Below are positions 33,039 to 40,590 of a stretch of DNA of 64,000 bases, piece by piece (positions within the stretch are counted from its first letter, which is position 1; each line of letters starts with the position of its first letter). The notes below the pieces were generated by a model. That model saw only the letters and a program-made list of their open reading frames with translations, was not told where the DNA came from and did no database searches. A program made the position numbers and the translations under genes. Source of the stretch: a virus. The DNA is taken from the IMG/VR virus record IMGVR_UViG_3300032315_001572, positions 1-64,000 of that record, one strand, 5' to 3'.

Positions 33039-34190
33039 ATGAGACTCTTGGACACATACGCAACAAATACAGGATCAAAAATAGATAAACCATTTATATA
33101 TACAAAATATTTTCCACTTCCTCAACAAGAATATATAACAATTCAAAGCCAAACTCCTTATGATTCTAGAAATTATTCATATTGGCAAGAAGTTATTAAT
33201 TTACTACAACCGTTTTTATCAAAAGCTAATATTTGCATAGTCCAAGTAGGAACAAAAGATGAAAAACAATTAGGTGGAGTAATTAATTTATTGGGGCAAA
33301 CCAATATAAATCAATTAGCTTATATTGTTCAAAATTCTAAATTACATTTTGGTGCGGATAGTTTTTGTGTACATTTAGCTTCAAGCTTCGATCTTCCTAT
33401 TGTTTCATTATATAGCATTAGTAATCCTAGTGTCGCGGGCCCACATTTTGGAAATAAAGATAAGCATATTCTACTAAAAGGATATGAAAGAATTGGAAAT
33501 AAAAAACCATCGTATTCACAAGTAGAAACCCCTAAATCTATTGATGCTATTAAACCAGAAGAAATTGCAGAAGGCATATTAAAATTATTAAATATTGAAT
33601 TTCCTAAAATGCCAGAAACAGTATTTATTGGTCAAGATTTTAATGTTAAAAGTTTTGAAATTATACCAGATCAACCCATGGATCTTAGCTCGATACCAGT
33701 TGAAAATCCAATTATCAGATTAGATTATTCTTTTAATGAAGAAGCTCTAGAGTCAATCTTATCTCAAAGAAAAAGCATAGTTTTCACTAATAAACCTATT
33801 AAAAAAGATACAATTGAAAAATACAAGCAAAATATCAATCAATTAATCTATATTATTGAAGAAGATAATAGCGTAAATTTTGTTAAATTATTAAAGAGCA
33901 ATTCTATTAATTATGTTCTATTATCATTCCTACCAGAAGAAGTTTTAAATAAATTTAAAATTGATTATATGGATTATAATTTAATCGTTAATAGAAAGCA
34001 TAAGACAAAAGAAGAGACAAAGATATCAAATATTGATAATTTTTATTATAATTCCTCAAGAACATTATATTCTTCTAAAGGTAAAAGTGTGTCTAAATAT
34101 GACTGGTTAAATGGAACTGGTAATAAAGTAGTAGACGATGTTGAATTTTGGAAAGAAGTAGATAATTTTTATATTTTTAAGTTGACTTGA
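33039..34190 (+). CDS. GT9-like C-terminal half with unknown C-terminal extension
   Basis: The protein is 383 aa. Residues 60-160 match the C-terminal Rossmann domain of heptosyltransferases/GT9: L-A-Y-I-V-Q-N-S-K-L-H-F-G-A-D-S near residues 94-109, then H-L-A-S-S-F-D-L-P-I-V-S-L-Y, with the donor-binding pattern of the family. Residues about 190-383 are unassigned. It starts 14 nt after the 31108 gene, which ends in the matching N-terminal half. The two may associate as a split enzyme. Confidence 0.7.
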   Translation: MRLLDTYATNTGSKIDKPFIYTKYFPLPQQEYITIQSQTPYDSRNYSYWQEVINLLQPFLSKANICIVQVGTKDEKQLGGVINLLGQTNINQLAYIVQNSKLHFGADSFCVHLASSFDLPIVSLYSISNPSVAGPHFGNKDKHILLKGYERIGNKKPSYSQVETPKSIDAIKPEEIAEGILKLLNIEFPKMPETVFIGQDFNVKSFEIIPDQPMDLSSIPVENPIIRLDYSFNEEALESILSQRKSIVFTNKPIKKDTIEKYKQNINQLIYIIEEDNSVNFVKLLKSNSINYVLLSFLPEEVLNKFKIDYMDYNLIVNRKHKTKEETKISNIDNFYYNSSRTLYSSKGKSVSKYDWLNGTGNKVVDDVEFWKEVDNFYIFKLT

Positions 34191-34210
34191 GATACAATCT
34201 ATAGTATCAT
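34182..34210 (+). promoter_or_regulatory. Sigma70-type promoter of the 34217 gene (leaderless)
   Basis: TTGACT (34182-34187), 17 bp and TATCAT (34205-34210) are followed by 6 nt and ATG 34217. No Shine-Dalgarno is possible in the predicted transcript. Confidence 0.72.
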
Positions 34211-34216
34211 TACTAA

Positions 34217-35035
34217 ATGAGCCCTAAAATTAAATCAGAAGAAAATACAATTTCAATTGGTAGTTCGGAGTTATTTAATGTAACTAATAAAGGATTAGAT
34301 ATTCAAATTGAAAATACCATTACACCAACGCCTCAAGTTACTCCTCCAAAGCTAGTAACCAGAAATAATTATGGTCTTATTGAAGATCAAACTTTAAATT
34401 ATGTATTTAATGATGATGGTACAATTAATTGGCGTAAAATGGTTAAAGTTGAACATCTTGTACCTAATAGACAAAAAACTCAAGAAACGGATGTTTCAAA
34501 ACTTCAAGATAAAGATCTTCTTATACTTTTAGGTGGAATTAAAGAGTTAGCTCAAATTAGAGGTTATACTAGTGTTGAGTATAAAGTGGTTGCCGCTTCC
34601 GAAAATTATTTTGCAACAAGTTGCAGGATTACTTGGCTACCAAATTATGAAACTGATGGAAAAGAAGTGATTTTCGAATCACTTGCTGATGCTACTTTAA
34701 ATAATACAAAGAGTTTCGCCAAATTCTTTCTAGCTGCAATTGCTGAGAATAGAGCGTTTGTTCGTTGTGTACGTAATTTTCTTAAAATTAATATTGTTTC
34801 TCAAGAAGAATTAGGAGACGCAAAGCTCCTTGATGATTCTTCACCTGTAAATGAAAATCCAACCTCTCCTCAGTTATTACTTGAAAAAGTTATGAAAGAA
34901 AAAGGAATTAATTTTGAAAACTTAAAAAAGAGACTAATTAAAGATAAATTTGATAACGCTGAAAATTTTAATACAGTTACAGATATACCAAAAGTTAAGA
35001 TCTTTGAATTAATTGATAGAATAAAAAAGATATAA
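34217..35035 (+). CDS. Candidate Rad52/ERF-like annealing or DNA-binding protein
   Basis: The protein (272 aa) is unrecognised at family level, but the core (about 70-205) has a pattern of Rad52-like single-strand annealing proteins: L-L-I-L-L-G-G-I-K-E-L-A-Q, Y-K-V-V-A-A-S, A-T-S-C-R-I-T-W, F-E-S-L-A-D-A and then A-E-N-R-A-F-V-R-C-V-R-N-F-L. The last resembles the conserved A-E-x-R-A-x-x-R-A-x-R motif of ERF and Rad52-like proteins. The C-terminal 60 residues look like a small helical domain with L-I-K-D-K-F. The neighbourhood of recA and exonuclease genes agrees with a recombination role. The call is tentative. Confidence 0.5.
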   Translation: MSPKIKSEENTISIGSSELFNVTNKGLDIQIENTITPTPQVTPPKLVTRNNYGLIEDQTLNYVFNDDGTINWRKMVKVEHLVPNRQKTQETDVSKLQDKDLLILLGGIKELAQIRGYTSVEYKVVAASENYFATSCRITWLPNYETDGKEVIFESLADATLNNTKSFAKFFLAAIAENRAFVRCVRNFLKINIVSQEELGDAKLLDDSSPVNENPTSPQLLLEKVMKEKGINFENLKKRLIKDKFDNAENFNTVTDIPKVKIFELIDRIKKI

Positions 35036-35041
35036 TTTCAA

Positions 35042-36229
35042 TTATTCGTATGCCACATTTGTCACTTTATAAGAAGCGACTATATGAAGACCTGTGTAAC
35101 TTTGTAAACTATCATTATCCAACAGGATTTCTTGTGATGCAGAAAATTCATCTTTAAAATTTTTACGATTGCCAATACTAAAACTAGCAGAAATAATTGG
35201 TGGATTATCAAAAGTTGTATTTTCTCCTGGACAAGTAAGTTGCTCATCTTCTGATTCTAAACCGTAAAAATAAACTATCCCTGAGATACTTTTAATACCT
35301 TGCATAGATTCGAAAAATGTAGCGACTTTAACATAGGCTTTAGCTTTGTAAGTATTCTCAGAATTATCTACTGGAACAAAAATTGGATAGTAATAATCAT
35401 TGTCCTGTCCAATCCAACAAGCATCTTGGCCATTTCCACACTTAACCCCATCTTTATTTTGAGCTTGATTGCTTCTTAAAATACTATTTCTTGTATTTAC
35501 ACGTTGCGTAGAAAAAGTTCTACCTTTTGATAAAATTTCTATAGGACCAGCAAGAGTAGATGTTGCATTTGAAGAACTATTGCTCCACTGACTATATCCA
35601 GTGGTTTCGTCATTGAAATAGTTTTCAGCTTGCTCTGAACAACTAATACTAGTGCAATCGCCTTCAGTTGGACCACAACTTGAAGCGCCCGTACAACTTG
35701 TTCCAGAATCTTTTTCATCAATACCAAAAAATTCATCTATAAAAGAAGAACTCCAACTACAGTCTTCTTCACATCTAATAATTATTTCAGGATTATCATT
35801 TGAGCAAGTAACATTACTATTTTGAACATAACTGGATTTGACTTTTCTCGAATCACCCTTAATAGGCTCATATTGTGAACTATTATTAGTAAAGCTCATA
35901 TTACTAGATGAATATGAAACATATTGTATATATGATCCATACTGATCAACTTTTCTAACATAATCTTCGCTAACAAAATAACTGCCTCCACTTGCCGCAT
36001 CTCCATTTCCAGGGCCCCAGCAACAAAGGGTCTCATTGGGATTATCTGAGAAACCTGCCGTACTAGATCCCCCTCCACTACTAATTCTAGTAGTATATAC
36101 AGTACCCTCTGGAGTCTCTCCAATTAAACATGGAAAACCTCCAGGAATAATTGCAGCTGCTGTGCCTATTGCAAAAAAAGAAAAATTTGGAGCACAACCA
36201 TTGCAAGATCCATTACATGAACTACTCAT
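35042..36229 (-). CDS. Cys-rich hypothetical protein, probable virion protein (395 aa)
   Basis: I do not recognise a family. The protein has 16 Cys, with a clustered start (C5, C9, C12 in C-N-G-S-C-N-G-C), a C-C pair near residue 68 and a C-rich middle (about 145-200). It is also rich in Ser, Asn and Gly. The C-terminal 100 residues look like beta-sandwich sequence. Such composition suggests a virion surface protein with disulfides or metal sites. Its ATG is preceded 7 nt upstream by the GTGTAAT motif. It converges with the 34217 gene (6 nt gap). Confidence 0.75.
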   Translation of the reverse strand: MSSSCNGSCNGCAPNFSFFAIGTAAAIIPGGFPCLIGETPEGTVYTTRISSGGGSSTAGFSDNPNETLCCWGPGNGDAASGGSYFVSEDYVRKVDQYGSYIQYVSYSSSNMSFTNNSSQYEPIKGDSRKVKSSYVQNSNVTCSNDNPEIIIRCEEDCSWSSSFIDEFFGIDEKDSGTSCTGASSCGPTEGDCTSISCSEQAENYFNDETTGYSQWSNSSSNATSTLAGPIEILSKGRTFSTQRVNTRNSILRSNQAQNKDGVKCGNGQDACWIGQDNDYYYPIFVPVDNSENTYKAKAYVKVATFFESMQGIKSISGIVYFYGLESEDEQLTCPGENTTFDNPPIISASFSIGNRKNFKDEFSASQEILLDNDSLQSYTGLHIVASYKVTNVAYE

Positions 36230-36236
36230 ATAAGAT

Positions 36237-36243
36237 ATTACAC
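36237..36243 (-). promoter_or_regulatory. Late-type promoter GTGTAAT of the Cys-rich gene
   Basis: Minus-strand GTGTAAT (preceded by GG, not AG/TA) ends 7 nt before ATG 36229. Confidence 0.55.
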
Positions 36244-36252
36244 CCGTTTAAT

Positions 36253-36549
36253 TTAAAATTCTTTATATTTAATCAAATGATTTCTAACAAAATATAAGTT
36301 AATAAAAAACCCACAAAATGCACTAAAAATATTACTTAAAAATGGATAAGTTAATTGAAAAAATGGATCAATAAAAAAACTAATAACTAAAGATATCCAA
36401 AAACTAGAGCATTCATGACAAAGCAAGGGTTTGTGAATATATGGAATTCTAGCAATAAAATTTCTAAAAGGTCTAGCAATTTCAGTATCGCTCCAAGCAT
36501 AAGTTACTCCCAAGCAAACAAACAAATATATTAAAAATTGATAAAACAT
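36253..36549 (-). CDS. DUF1360-like small membrane protein
   Basis: The protein (98 aa) has an N-terminal hydrophobic helix (about 2-19), a C-H-E-C-S-S-F-W-I-S motif near residue 43 and two further hydrophobic segments. C-x-x-C-x-x-F-W followed by a membrane helix is the mark of DUF1360, found in many phages. The function of that family is unknown; a membrane role is likely. It begins directly after the stop codon of the 36550 gene. Confidence 0.72.
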   Translation of the reverse strand: MFYQFLIYLFVCLGVTYAWSDTEIARPFRNFIARIPYIHKPLLCHECSSFWISLVISFFIDPFFQLTYPFLSNIFSAFCGFFINLYFVRNHLIKYKEF

Positions 36550-37023
36550 TTAAATAAAATAAACAACTAATTTATCTTCTTTTTCTACAACGGAAAATGA
36601 TTTAAAATTAATCTTTTCTTCACTTAGTTTTTTAGCAACATTTTTCCAATCTTCTTCTGTTTTGCCAATTTCAAATATTCTTCCGCCACTATTTCTAAAC
36701 ATGTTTTGTTGCATCATTTGCATATGGTTCTCCATTTGGTTAGTTGGTGCTTGAGAATTTTTAATTTCTTCAGCCTTTTCTTGTATTATTTTTTGGATTT
36801 CTTCATTATTAATGAGGCTATTAAAATAACTTTCTTCAGCACTAATCTTAGCTTGAAGATGAGCTTTTACTCTGTTTTTGCAAGAACAGTTTGGATTGTT
36901 TCTGGAACTAGTAAGATCCGCTAAAATTTCTGGAAATTTATCTTTTAAAGAATTAAACAATGTATCATTCTTGATAAAAGTATTAAAAAACACTGGTGAA
37001 TTAAGTAGTTGTTGAAATGTCAT
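36550..37023 (-). CDS. Hypothetical protein (157 aa)
   Basis: I do not recognise a family. The middle (about 65-115) is Gln-, Asn- and Met-rich with probable coiled-coil character. The C-terminal 50 residues look like a small alpha/beta domain (R-I-F-E-I-G-K-T-E-E-D-W). There is a C-S-C-K motif near residue 48. It precedes the DUF1360-like gene with no gap, so the two are cotranscribed. No late-type motif is visible upstream; the 42-bp gap contains TATAAT-like A/T runs only. Confidence 0.65.
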   Translation of the reverse strand: MTFQQLLNSPVFFNTFIKNDTLFNSLKDKFPEILADLTSSRNNPNCSCKNRVKAHLQAKISAEESYFNSLINNEEIQKIIQEKAEEIKNSQAPTNQMENHMQMMQQNMFRNSGGRIFEIGKTEEDWKNVAKKLSEEKINFKSFSVVEKEDKLVVYFI

Positions 37024-37065
37024 GTTTATGATATTATAGTATATATATTATAGAAAATCTAAAAA

Positions 37066-37872
37066 TTATGGCTGAAGGTATAGCACTTTTGTTTGATTAT
37101 ATTGAGCTTCATTATCACTACTAAATGTAGAATTTAAATTAGTAAGTATATTGTTGGGTAAATCAAATGTTGCTAAATTTATATTAGATTGATATTTTTT
37201 TATTGATATGTATTGTCCAACATCAGGACTAATGTATCCTGAATTTGGCAAATTACGGAGATTCGATACAAACGTAGTACTACTTGCGCTACTATTAAAT
37301 GAAATTTCTTGTTTTATTGGATATTGAATATATACAGTATCTGGCGAGTAATTTCCAATAGTGTAATTAACGATACGATTTACATCAACATTAATTCCAA
37401 AAGATTGAACTCGGTTAGAGTTGAAAAGCGTTAGATTTGAATCTATAAAACACGGATCTCCGATATTAAATGTATTTAAATTTATTGGTTTTGAAGTAAA
37501 AGATATTTCAGAAGCTGGCCAATTAAAAATAATTCCTCTTATATCAACTGTTGGATATTCTCCTAGTTTATAATTCAAAGAATAGTTGGTTAAATATCCA
37601 TTTGTAAATGTTACATATTTATCACCATATTCAATTCTACCAGAAAATGAATTAACACCAGTATAAGGCAAAAATCTATCACTATCACTTAATATATAAG
37701 ATAAATCAAATTGAGCGACTGGAAAACCATCTTTTGTATAGTTAATTGAATCATTTATAGATATTTGAGGAGCTATTTTAAGATCAACTCCAACATTAAA
37801 ACTTCTTACTCCAGATACTAAAGAATCATTTAGATAAAAGTTCTGATTTTCTATAGTATATACATTAAACAT
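37066..37872 (-). CDS. Probable tail structural protein (268 aa)
   Basis: The protein consists of beta-type sequence rich in Asn, Ser, Ile and Tyr, with no enzyme motif. N-terminal strands around V-R-S-F-N-V-G-V-D-L-K-I-A-P-Q and A-Q-F-D-L-S-Y-I-L resemble phage tail tube or baseplate beta-sandwich proteins; a weak likeness to the tail tube protein at 54150 (T-V-S-L-D-F-S-Y-I) could mark a paralogue. The gene is divergent from the tail-tip operon and shares a palindromic late-type promoter region with it. The structural role is inferred. Confidence 0.6.
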   Translation of the reverse strand: MFNVYTIENQNFYLNDSLVSGVRSFNVGVDLKIAPQISINDSINYTKDGFPVAQFDLSYILSDSDRFLPYTGVNSFSGRIEYGDKYVTFTNGYLTNYSLNYKLGEYPTVDIRGIIFNWPASEISFTSKPINLNTFNIGDPCFIDSNLTLFNSNRVQSFGINVDVNRIVNYTIGNYSPDTVYIQYPIKQEISFNSSASSTTFVSNLRNLPNSGYISPDVGQYISIKKYQSNINLATFDLPNNILTNLNSTFSSDNEAQYNQTKVLYLQP

Positions 37873-37880
37873 TAATTATA

Positions 37881-37888
37881 ATTACACT
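37881..37888 (-). promoter_or_regulatory. Late-type promoter AGTGTAAT (37066 gene)
   Basis: Minus-strand AGTGTAAT ends 8 nt before ATG 37872. It forms one arm of the palindrome at 37882-37902. Confidence 0.6.
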
Positions 37889-37902
37889 ACTTTTTAGTGT
37901 AA
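37882..37902. repeat. Perfect 8-bp inverted repeat between divergent tail genes
   Basis: TTACACTA (37882-37889), a CTTTT loop and TAGTGTAA (37895-37902). Each arm is a late-type promoter box for the gene on its side. Confidence 0.85.
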
Positions 37903-37903
37903 A
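37895..37903 (+). promoter_or_regulatory. Late-type promoter TAGTGTAAA of the tail-tip operon
   Basis: Plus-strand TAGTGTAAA ends 20 nt before ATG 37924. AGAGG and AAAGG in the leader can serve as Shine-Dalgarno, unlike the 7-nt-spaced cases. Confidence 0.55.
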
Positions 37904-37923
37904 ATATAAGAGGTAAAAGGTAT

Positions 37924-38472
37924 ATGGCTAGTATTTTTGATACAGTTCCATCTTGGAATTCTGGTAGTACTTATAACAAGTACGATATAGTGTTAGGTAG
38001 TGATGGAAAATACTATTATTCAATAATAGATTCTAATGCAGGGGCTGGGAATAATCCAGTAACTCCTGGGAATCTTCAGCTTGATTGGGATGGATACATT
38101 CTTTTAAATAGCGTATTATATCCTAATTTTTGGTGGAAACCTTCTTATGATGCAAAAATTAATACTAAACCAAGAATTAAAGTAAATAAATTTGGAAATG
38201 GATACGAACAAAGAATTAATGATGGAATAAATAATAATTTAATAGAATTTTCATTAGTTCTTGACAATAGAAGTGAAAAAGAAACTGTTTCAATTCTGCA
38301 TTTTTTACAACAAAGAAATGGCCAAGAATCTTTTGTATATAATTTGCCTACGATTTATTCAAAATCATCAACAAATTTAATTACTAGATTTATTGCTCCA
38401 GAATGGGGTTCTTCTTATGTGTCATATAATAACTATAAAATAGATTTAAATCTTATAGAAGTACCAGTTTAA
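37924..38472 (+). CDS. Lambda gpM-like minor tail protein with N-terminal carbohydrate-binding-like module
   Basis: The protein is 182 aa. Residues 1-55 resemble a CBM5/12 chitin-binding-type module (W-N-S-G-S-T-Y-N-K-Y-D-I-V, later Y-Y-Y-S-I). The C-terminal 110 residues match the gpM/DUF2460-type tail protein: P-R-I-K-V-N-K-F-G-N-G-Y-E-Q-R near residues 79-93, F-L-Q-Q-R-N-G-Q-E-S-F near 125 and W-G-S-S-Y-V-S-Y near 160. It starts the plus-strand tail-tip operon in lambda order. The module may bind a cell-wall sugar or be a structural decoration. Confidence 0.85.
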   Translation: MASIFDTVPSWNSGSTYNKYDIVLGSDGKYYYSIIDSNAGAGNNPVTPGNLQLDWDGYILLNSVLYPNFWWKPSYDAKINTKPRIKVNKFGNGYEQRINDGINNNLIEFSLVLDNRSEKETVSILHFLQQRNGQESFVYNLPTIYSKSSTNLITRFIAPEWGSSYVSYNNYKIDLNLIEVPV

Positions 38473-38476
38473 TATT

Positions 38477-39862
38477 ATGCCAACCTCATCTGAAGTTTAT
38501 AATTTAATAGTAAGTGGCAATCAATCTTTAAATACCGAACTTAGCTCTTTAACACCATCTACACAGGTTATTTTATATGAAATTGATTTATCAGAAATAG
38601 CACCTACAACTATTAATTTTAATTATAATGGAGATCAACCGATTAATAATGGAATATTTAGAATATATAATGATTATAATTTATTCAAAATCGTAAATAA
38701 CCCATATGGAGCATTAAAATGGCAAAATAATTATTATTATCCTTTTCCAATTTTTTCAGAAGGTTTTGAATATTCTTCTGCAGGAACACTACCAACTCCA
38801 AAAGTTTCAATATCTAATCTTTCTCCAGATTATTCTTCTAACTCTTTCTACAGATACATTAGAATGCAAATGCAAAGTTTAGGAGATATTGTTGGTGCAA
38901 AATTTAGTAGAATTAAAACATTTTTAAAATATCTCGATAAAGCAAATTTTTCTAATAATATTAATCCTTTTAATAAAAATGAAGGATTATATGAAATAGA
39001 GCTACCAAGAGATATTTATTATGTAGATAGAAAAACGGTTGAGAATAGGAATATAGTTGAATATCAATTAAATACAATTTTAGATATAGAAAATTTAACA
39101 TTACCAGGAAGAACAATTTACGCTAAAAAATGTCCATTTCAATATAGAGGAGAAGGATGCTGTTACGAATATAATAGCAGATTAACTTATTTGCACAGCG
39201 GAATTTATGCAGGTATAGATAATTCTCCTATAACAGTAAGAGGTCTTTACACTGCCCCACCAGTAGCTACAGAAAATGATCAGTTATTTTTTGGAAGCGT
39301 TTTTAATCCTACTGGAGGTAGGGCACATCTTTCAGCAATATTTAGAATAACTGGAGCAAATTATGGAACTAATGGCCCTCTTGGAAATTCTGGACAATGG
39401 TCTCAAAATCAAACATATATTTCTGGAGATTTTATTTATTTACAAAATAGAGGATTAAAATTTTATTATGTTTGTTTAAATAATCATTTATCTGATCCAT
39501 TTAATGCTCCACCAAATACTAATTACTGGTCAGCTGATTCATGTTCAAAAAATATAAACGCTTGTAGATTAAGATGGTTAAAAAATCCAGCTTTTAGACC
39601 AGTTATTTGGCCAGCAGATAGAAATGGAGAGAGCTGGACTCAAACAAAAGATAGAATAGTAAGTTTGGTTGGAAGTGGCGAAAGAATAAGTTTATGGGCA
39701 ACTGGTTTAAATGGTGTTCCAATTAATTTCCCAAGAAGACCTGGAGCAGAAGATCCAACTGGAATTAGAGCGCATGGAATTCCAAAAGATATGAATCAAA
39801 ATTATTTAAATGGATTTCTTCCATTCGGAGGATTTCCAGGAACAAATCAACCCCAAGCATAA
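38477..39862 (+). CDS. Lambda gpL-like minor tail protein with inserted module
   Basis: The protein (461 aa) is the tail-tip protein L. The N-terminal half follows the family (L-Y-E-I-D-L-S, then V-S-I-S-N-L near residue 112). The cluster cysteines are C219 and C228 (C-P-F-Q-Y-R-G-E-G-C) and C356 and C363 (C-S-K-N-I-N-A-C), with 9- and 7-residue spacings that fit the [4Fe-4S] set of lambda gpL as I recall it. Between them lies an extra stretch of roughly 100 residues containing a CBM5/12-like module (W-S-Q-N-Q-T-Y-I-S-G-D, Y-V-C-L-N-N-H and Y-W). Lambda gpL has only 232 residues, so this protein is twice as long. Confidence 0.88.
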   Translation: MPTSSEVYNLIVSGNQSLNTELSSLTPSTQVILYEIDLSEIAPTTINFNYNGDQPINNGIFRIYNDYNLFKIVNNPYGALKWQNNYYYPFPIFSEGFEYSSAGTLPTPKVSISNLSPDYSSNSFYRYIRMQMQSLGDIVGAKFSRIKTFLKYLDKANFSNNINPFNKNEGLYEIELPRDIYYVDRKTVENRNIVEYQLNTILDIENLTLPGRTIYAKKCPFQYRGEGCCYEYNSRLTYLHSGIYAGIDNSPITVRGLYTAPPVATENDQLFFGSVFNPTGGRAHLSAIFRITGANYGTNGPLGNSGQWSQNQTYISGDFIYLQNRGLKFYYVCLNNHLSDPFNAPPNTNYWSADSCSKNINACRLRWLKNPAFRPVIWPADRNGESWTQTKDRIVSLVGSGERISLWATGLNGVPINFPRRPGAEDPTGIRAHGIPKDMNQNYLNGFLPFGGFPGTNQPQA

Positions 39863-39864
39863 AA

Positions 39865-40590
39865 ATGATTGATAAAAAAAATAAAAATTTTATTATAAAA
39901 GAATGTTCAAAAAATCCATCAGAAGAAATTTGTGGATTTATAGTACTTAAAAATGATAATTTTATATGCATGCCATGTGAAAATATTGCAAAAAATAAAA
40001 AAGAAAATTTTATGATATCTTCTTTGGATTATATTAAAATAAAAAAATATTCAGATCAAATTCTTTATATTTATCATAGCCATATAAATGATAATGAAAA
40101 TTTTTCTGAACAAGATATTTCTTGCTCTGAAAATTTATGTCTACCAATTATAATGTATAATTTAAATAAAAAAATATTTAAAATTCATGAACCAATAAGT
40201 ATAAAAAAAGAATATATTGGAAGATTCTATCAACATGGAAAATATGATTGTTTTAGATTAATTGAAGAATTTTATAAAAAAGAAAAGTCTATAGAATTCA
40301 AGTATGATAATAATTTTTATTCAAAATCATTAGAACAAATGGATATAAAAACAGAATTATATAAATTTTATAAGAATAATAATTTCCAACTTATAGAAAA
40401 TAAAAGCGATCTTAAATTGCACGATATACTTTTAATAGATGCTTTTGGAGATCATAAACCAAAACATTTCGCATTGTATATGGGACAAGATAAAATTTTA
40501 CATCAACCTATGTTTGGTTTCTCAAGAATCGAAAATTATTGTAATTTTTATAAAAGGCATACAGATTCAATCTTTAGGTTAAAAATATGA
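39865..40590 (+). CDS. Lambda gpK-like tail protein: JAMM protease plus NlpC/P60 peptidase
   Basis: The protein is 241 aa. The N-terminal JAMM/MPN domain has E20/E21, H71-S-H73, S81 and D84, the exact H-x-H-x7-S-x2-D zinc site. The C-terminal NlpC/P60 domain has the catalytic Cys in Y-D-C129-F-R-L and His in H201-F-A-L-Y-M-G. In lambda, gpK acts in tail-tip assembly, and its peptidase domain may cut peptidoglycan at entry. It starts 2 nt after the gpL stop codon. Confidence 0.92.
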   Translation: MIDKKNKNFIIKECSKNPSEEICGFIVLKNDNFICMPCENIAKNKKENFMISSLDYIKIKKYSDQILYIYHSHINDNENFSEQDISCSENLCLPIIMYNLNKKIFKIHEPISIKKEYIGRFYQHGKYDCFRLIEEFYKKEKSIEFKYDNNFYSKSLEQMDIKTELYKFYKNNNFQLIENKSDLKLHDILLIDAFGDHKPKHFALYMGQDKILHQPMFGFSRIENYCNFYKRHTDSIFRLKI

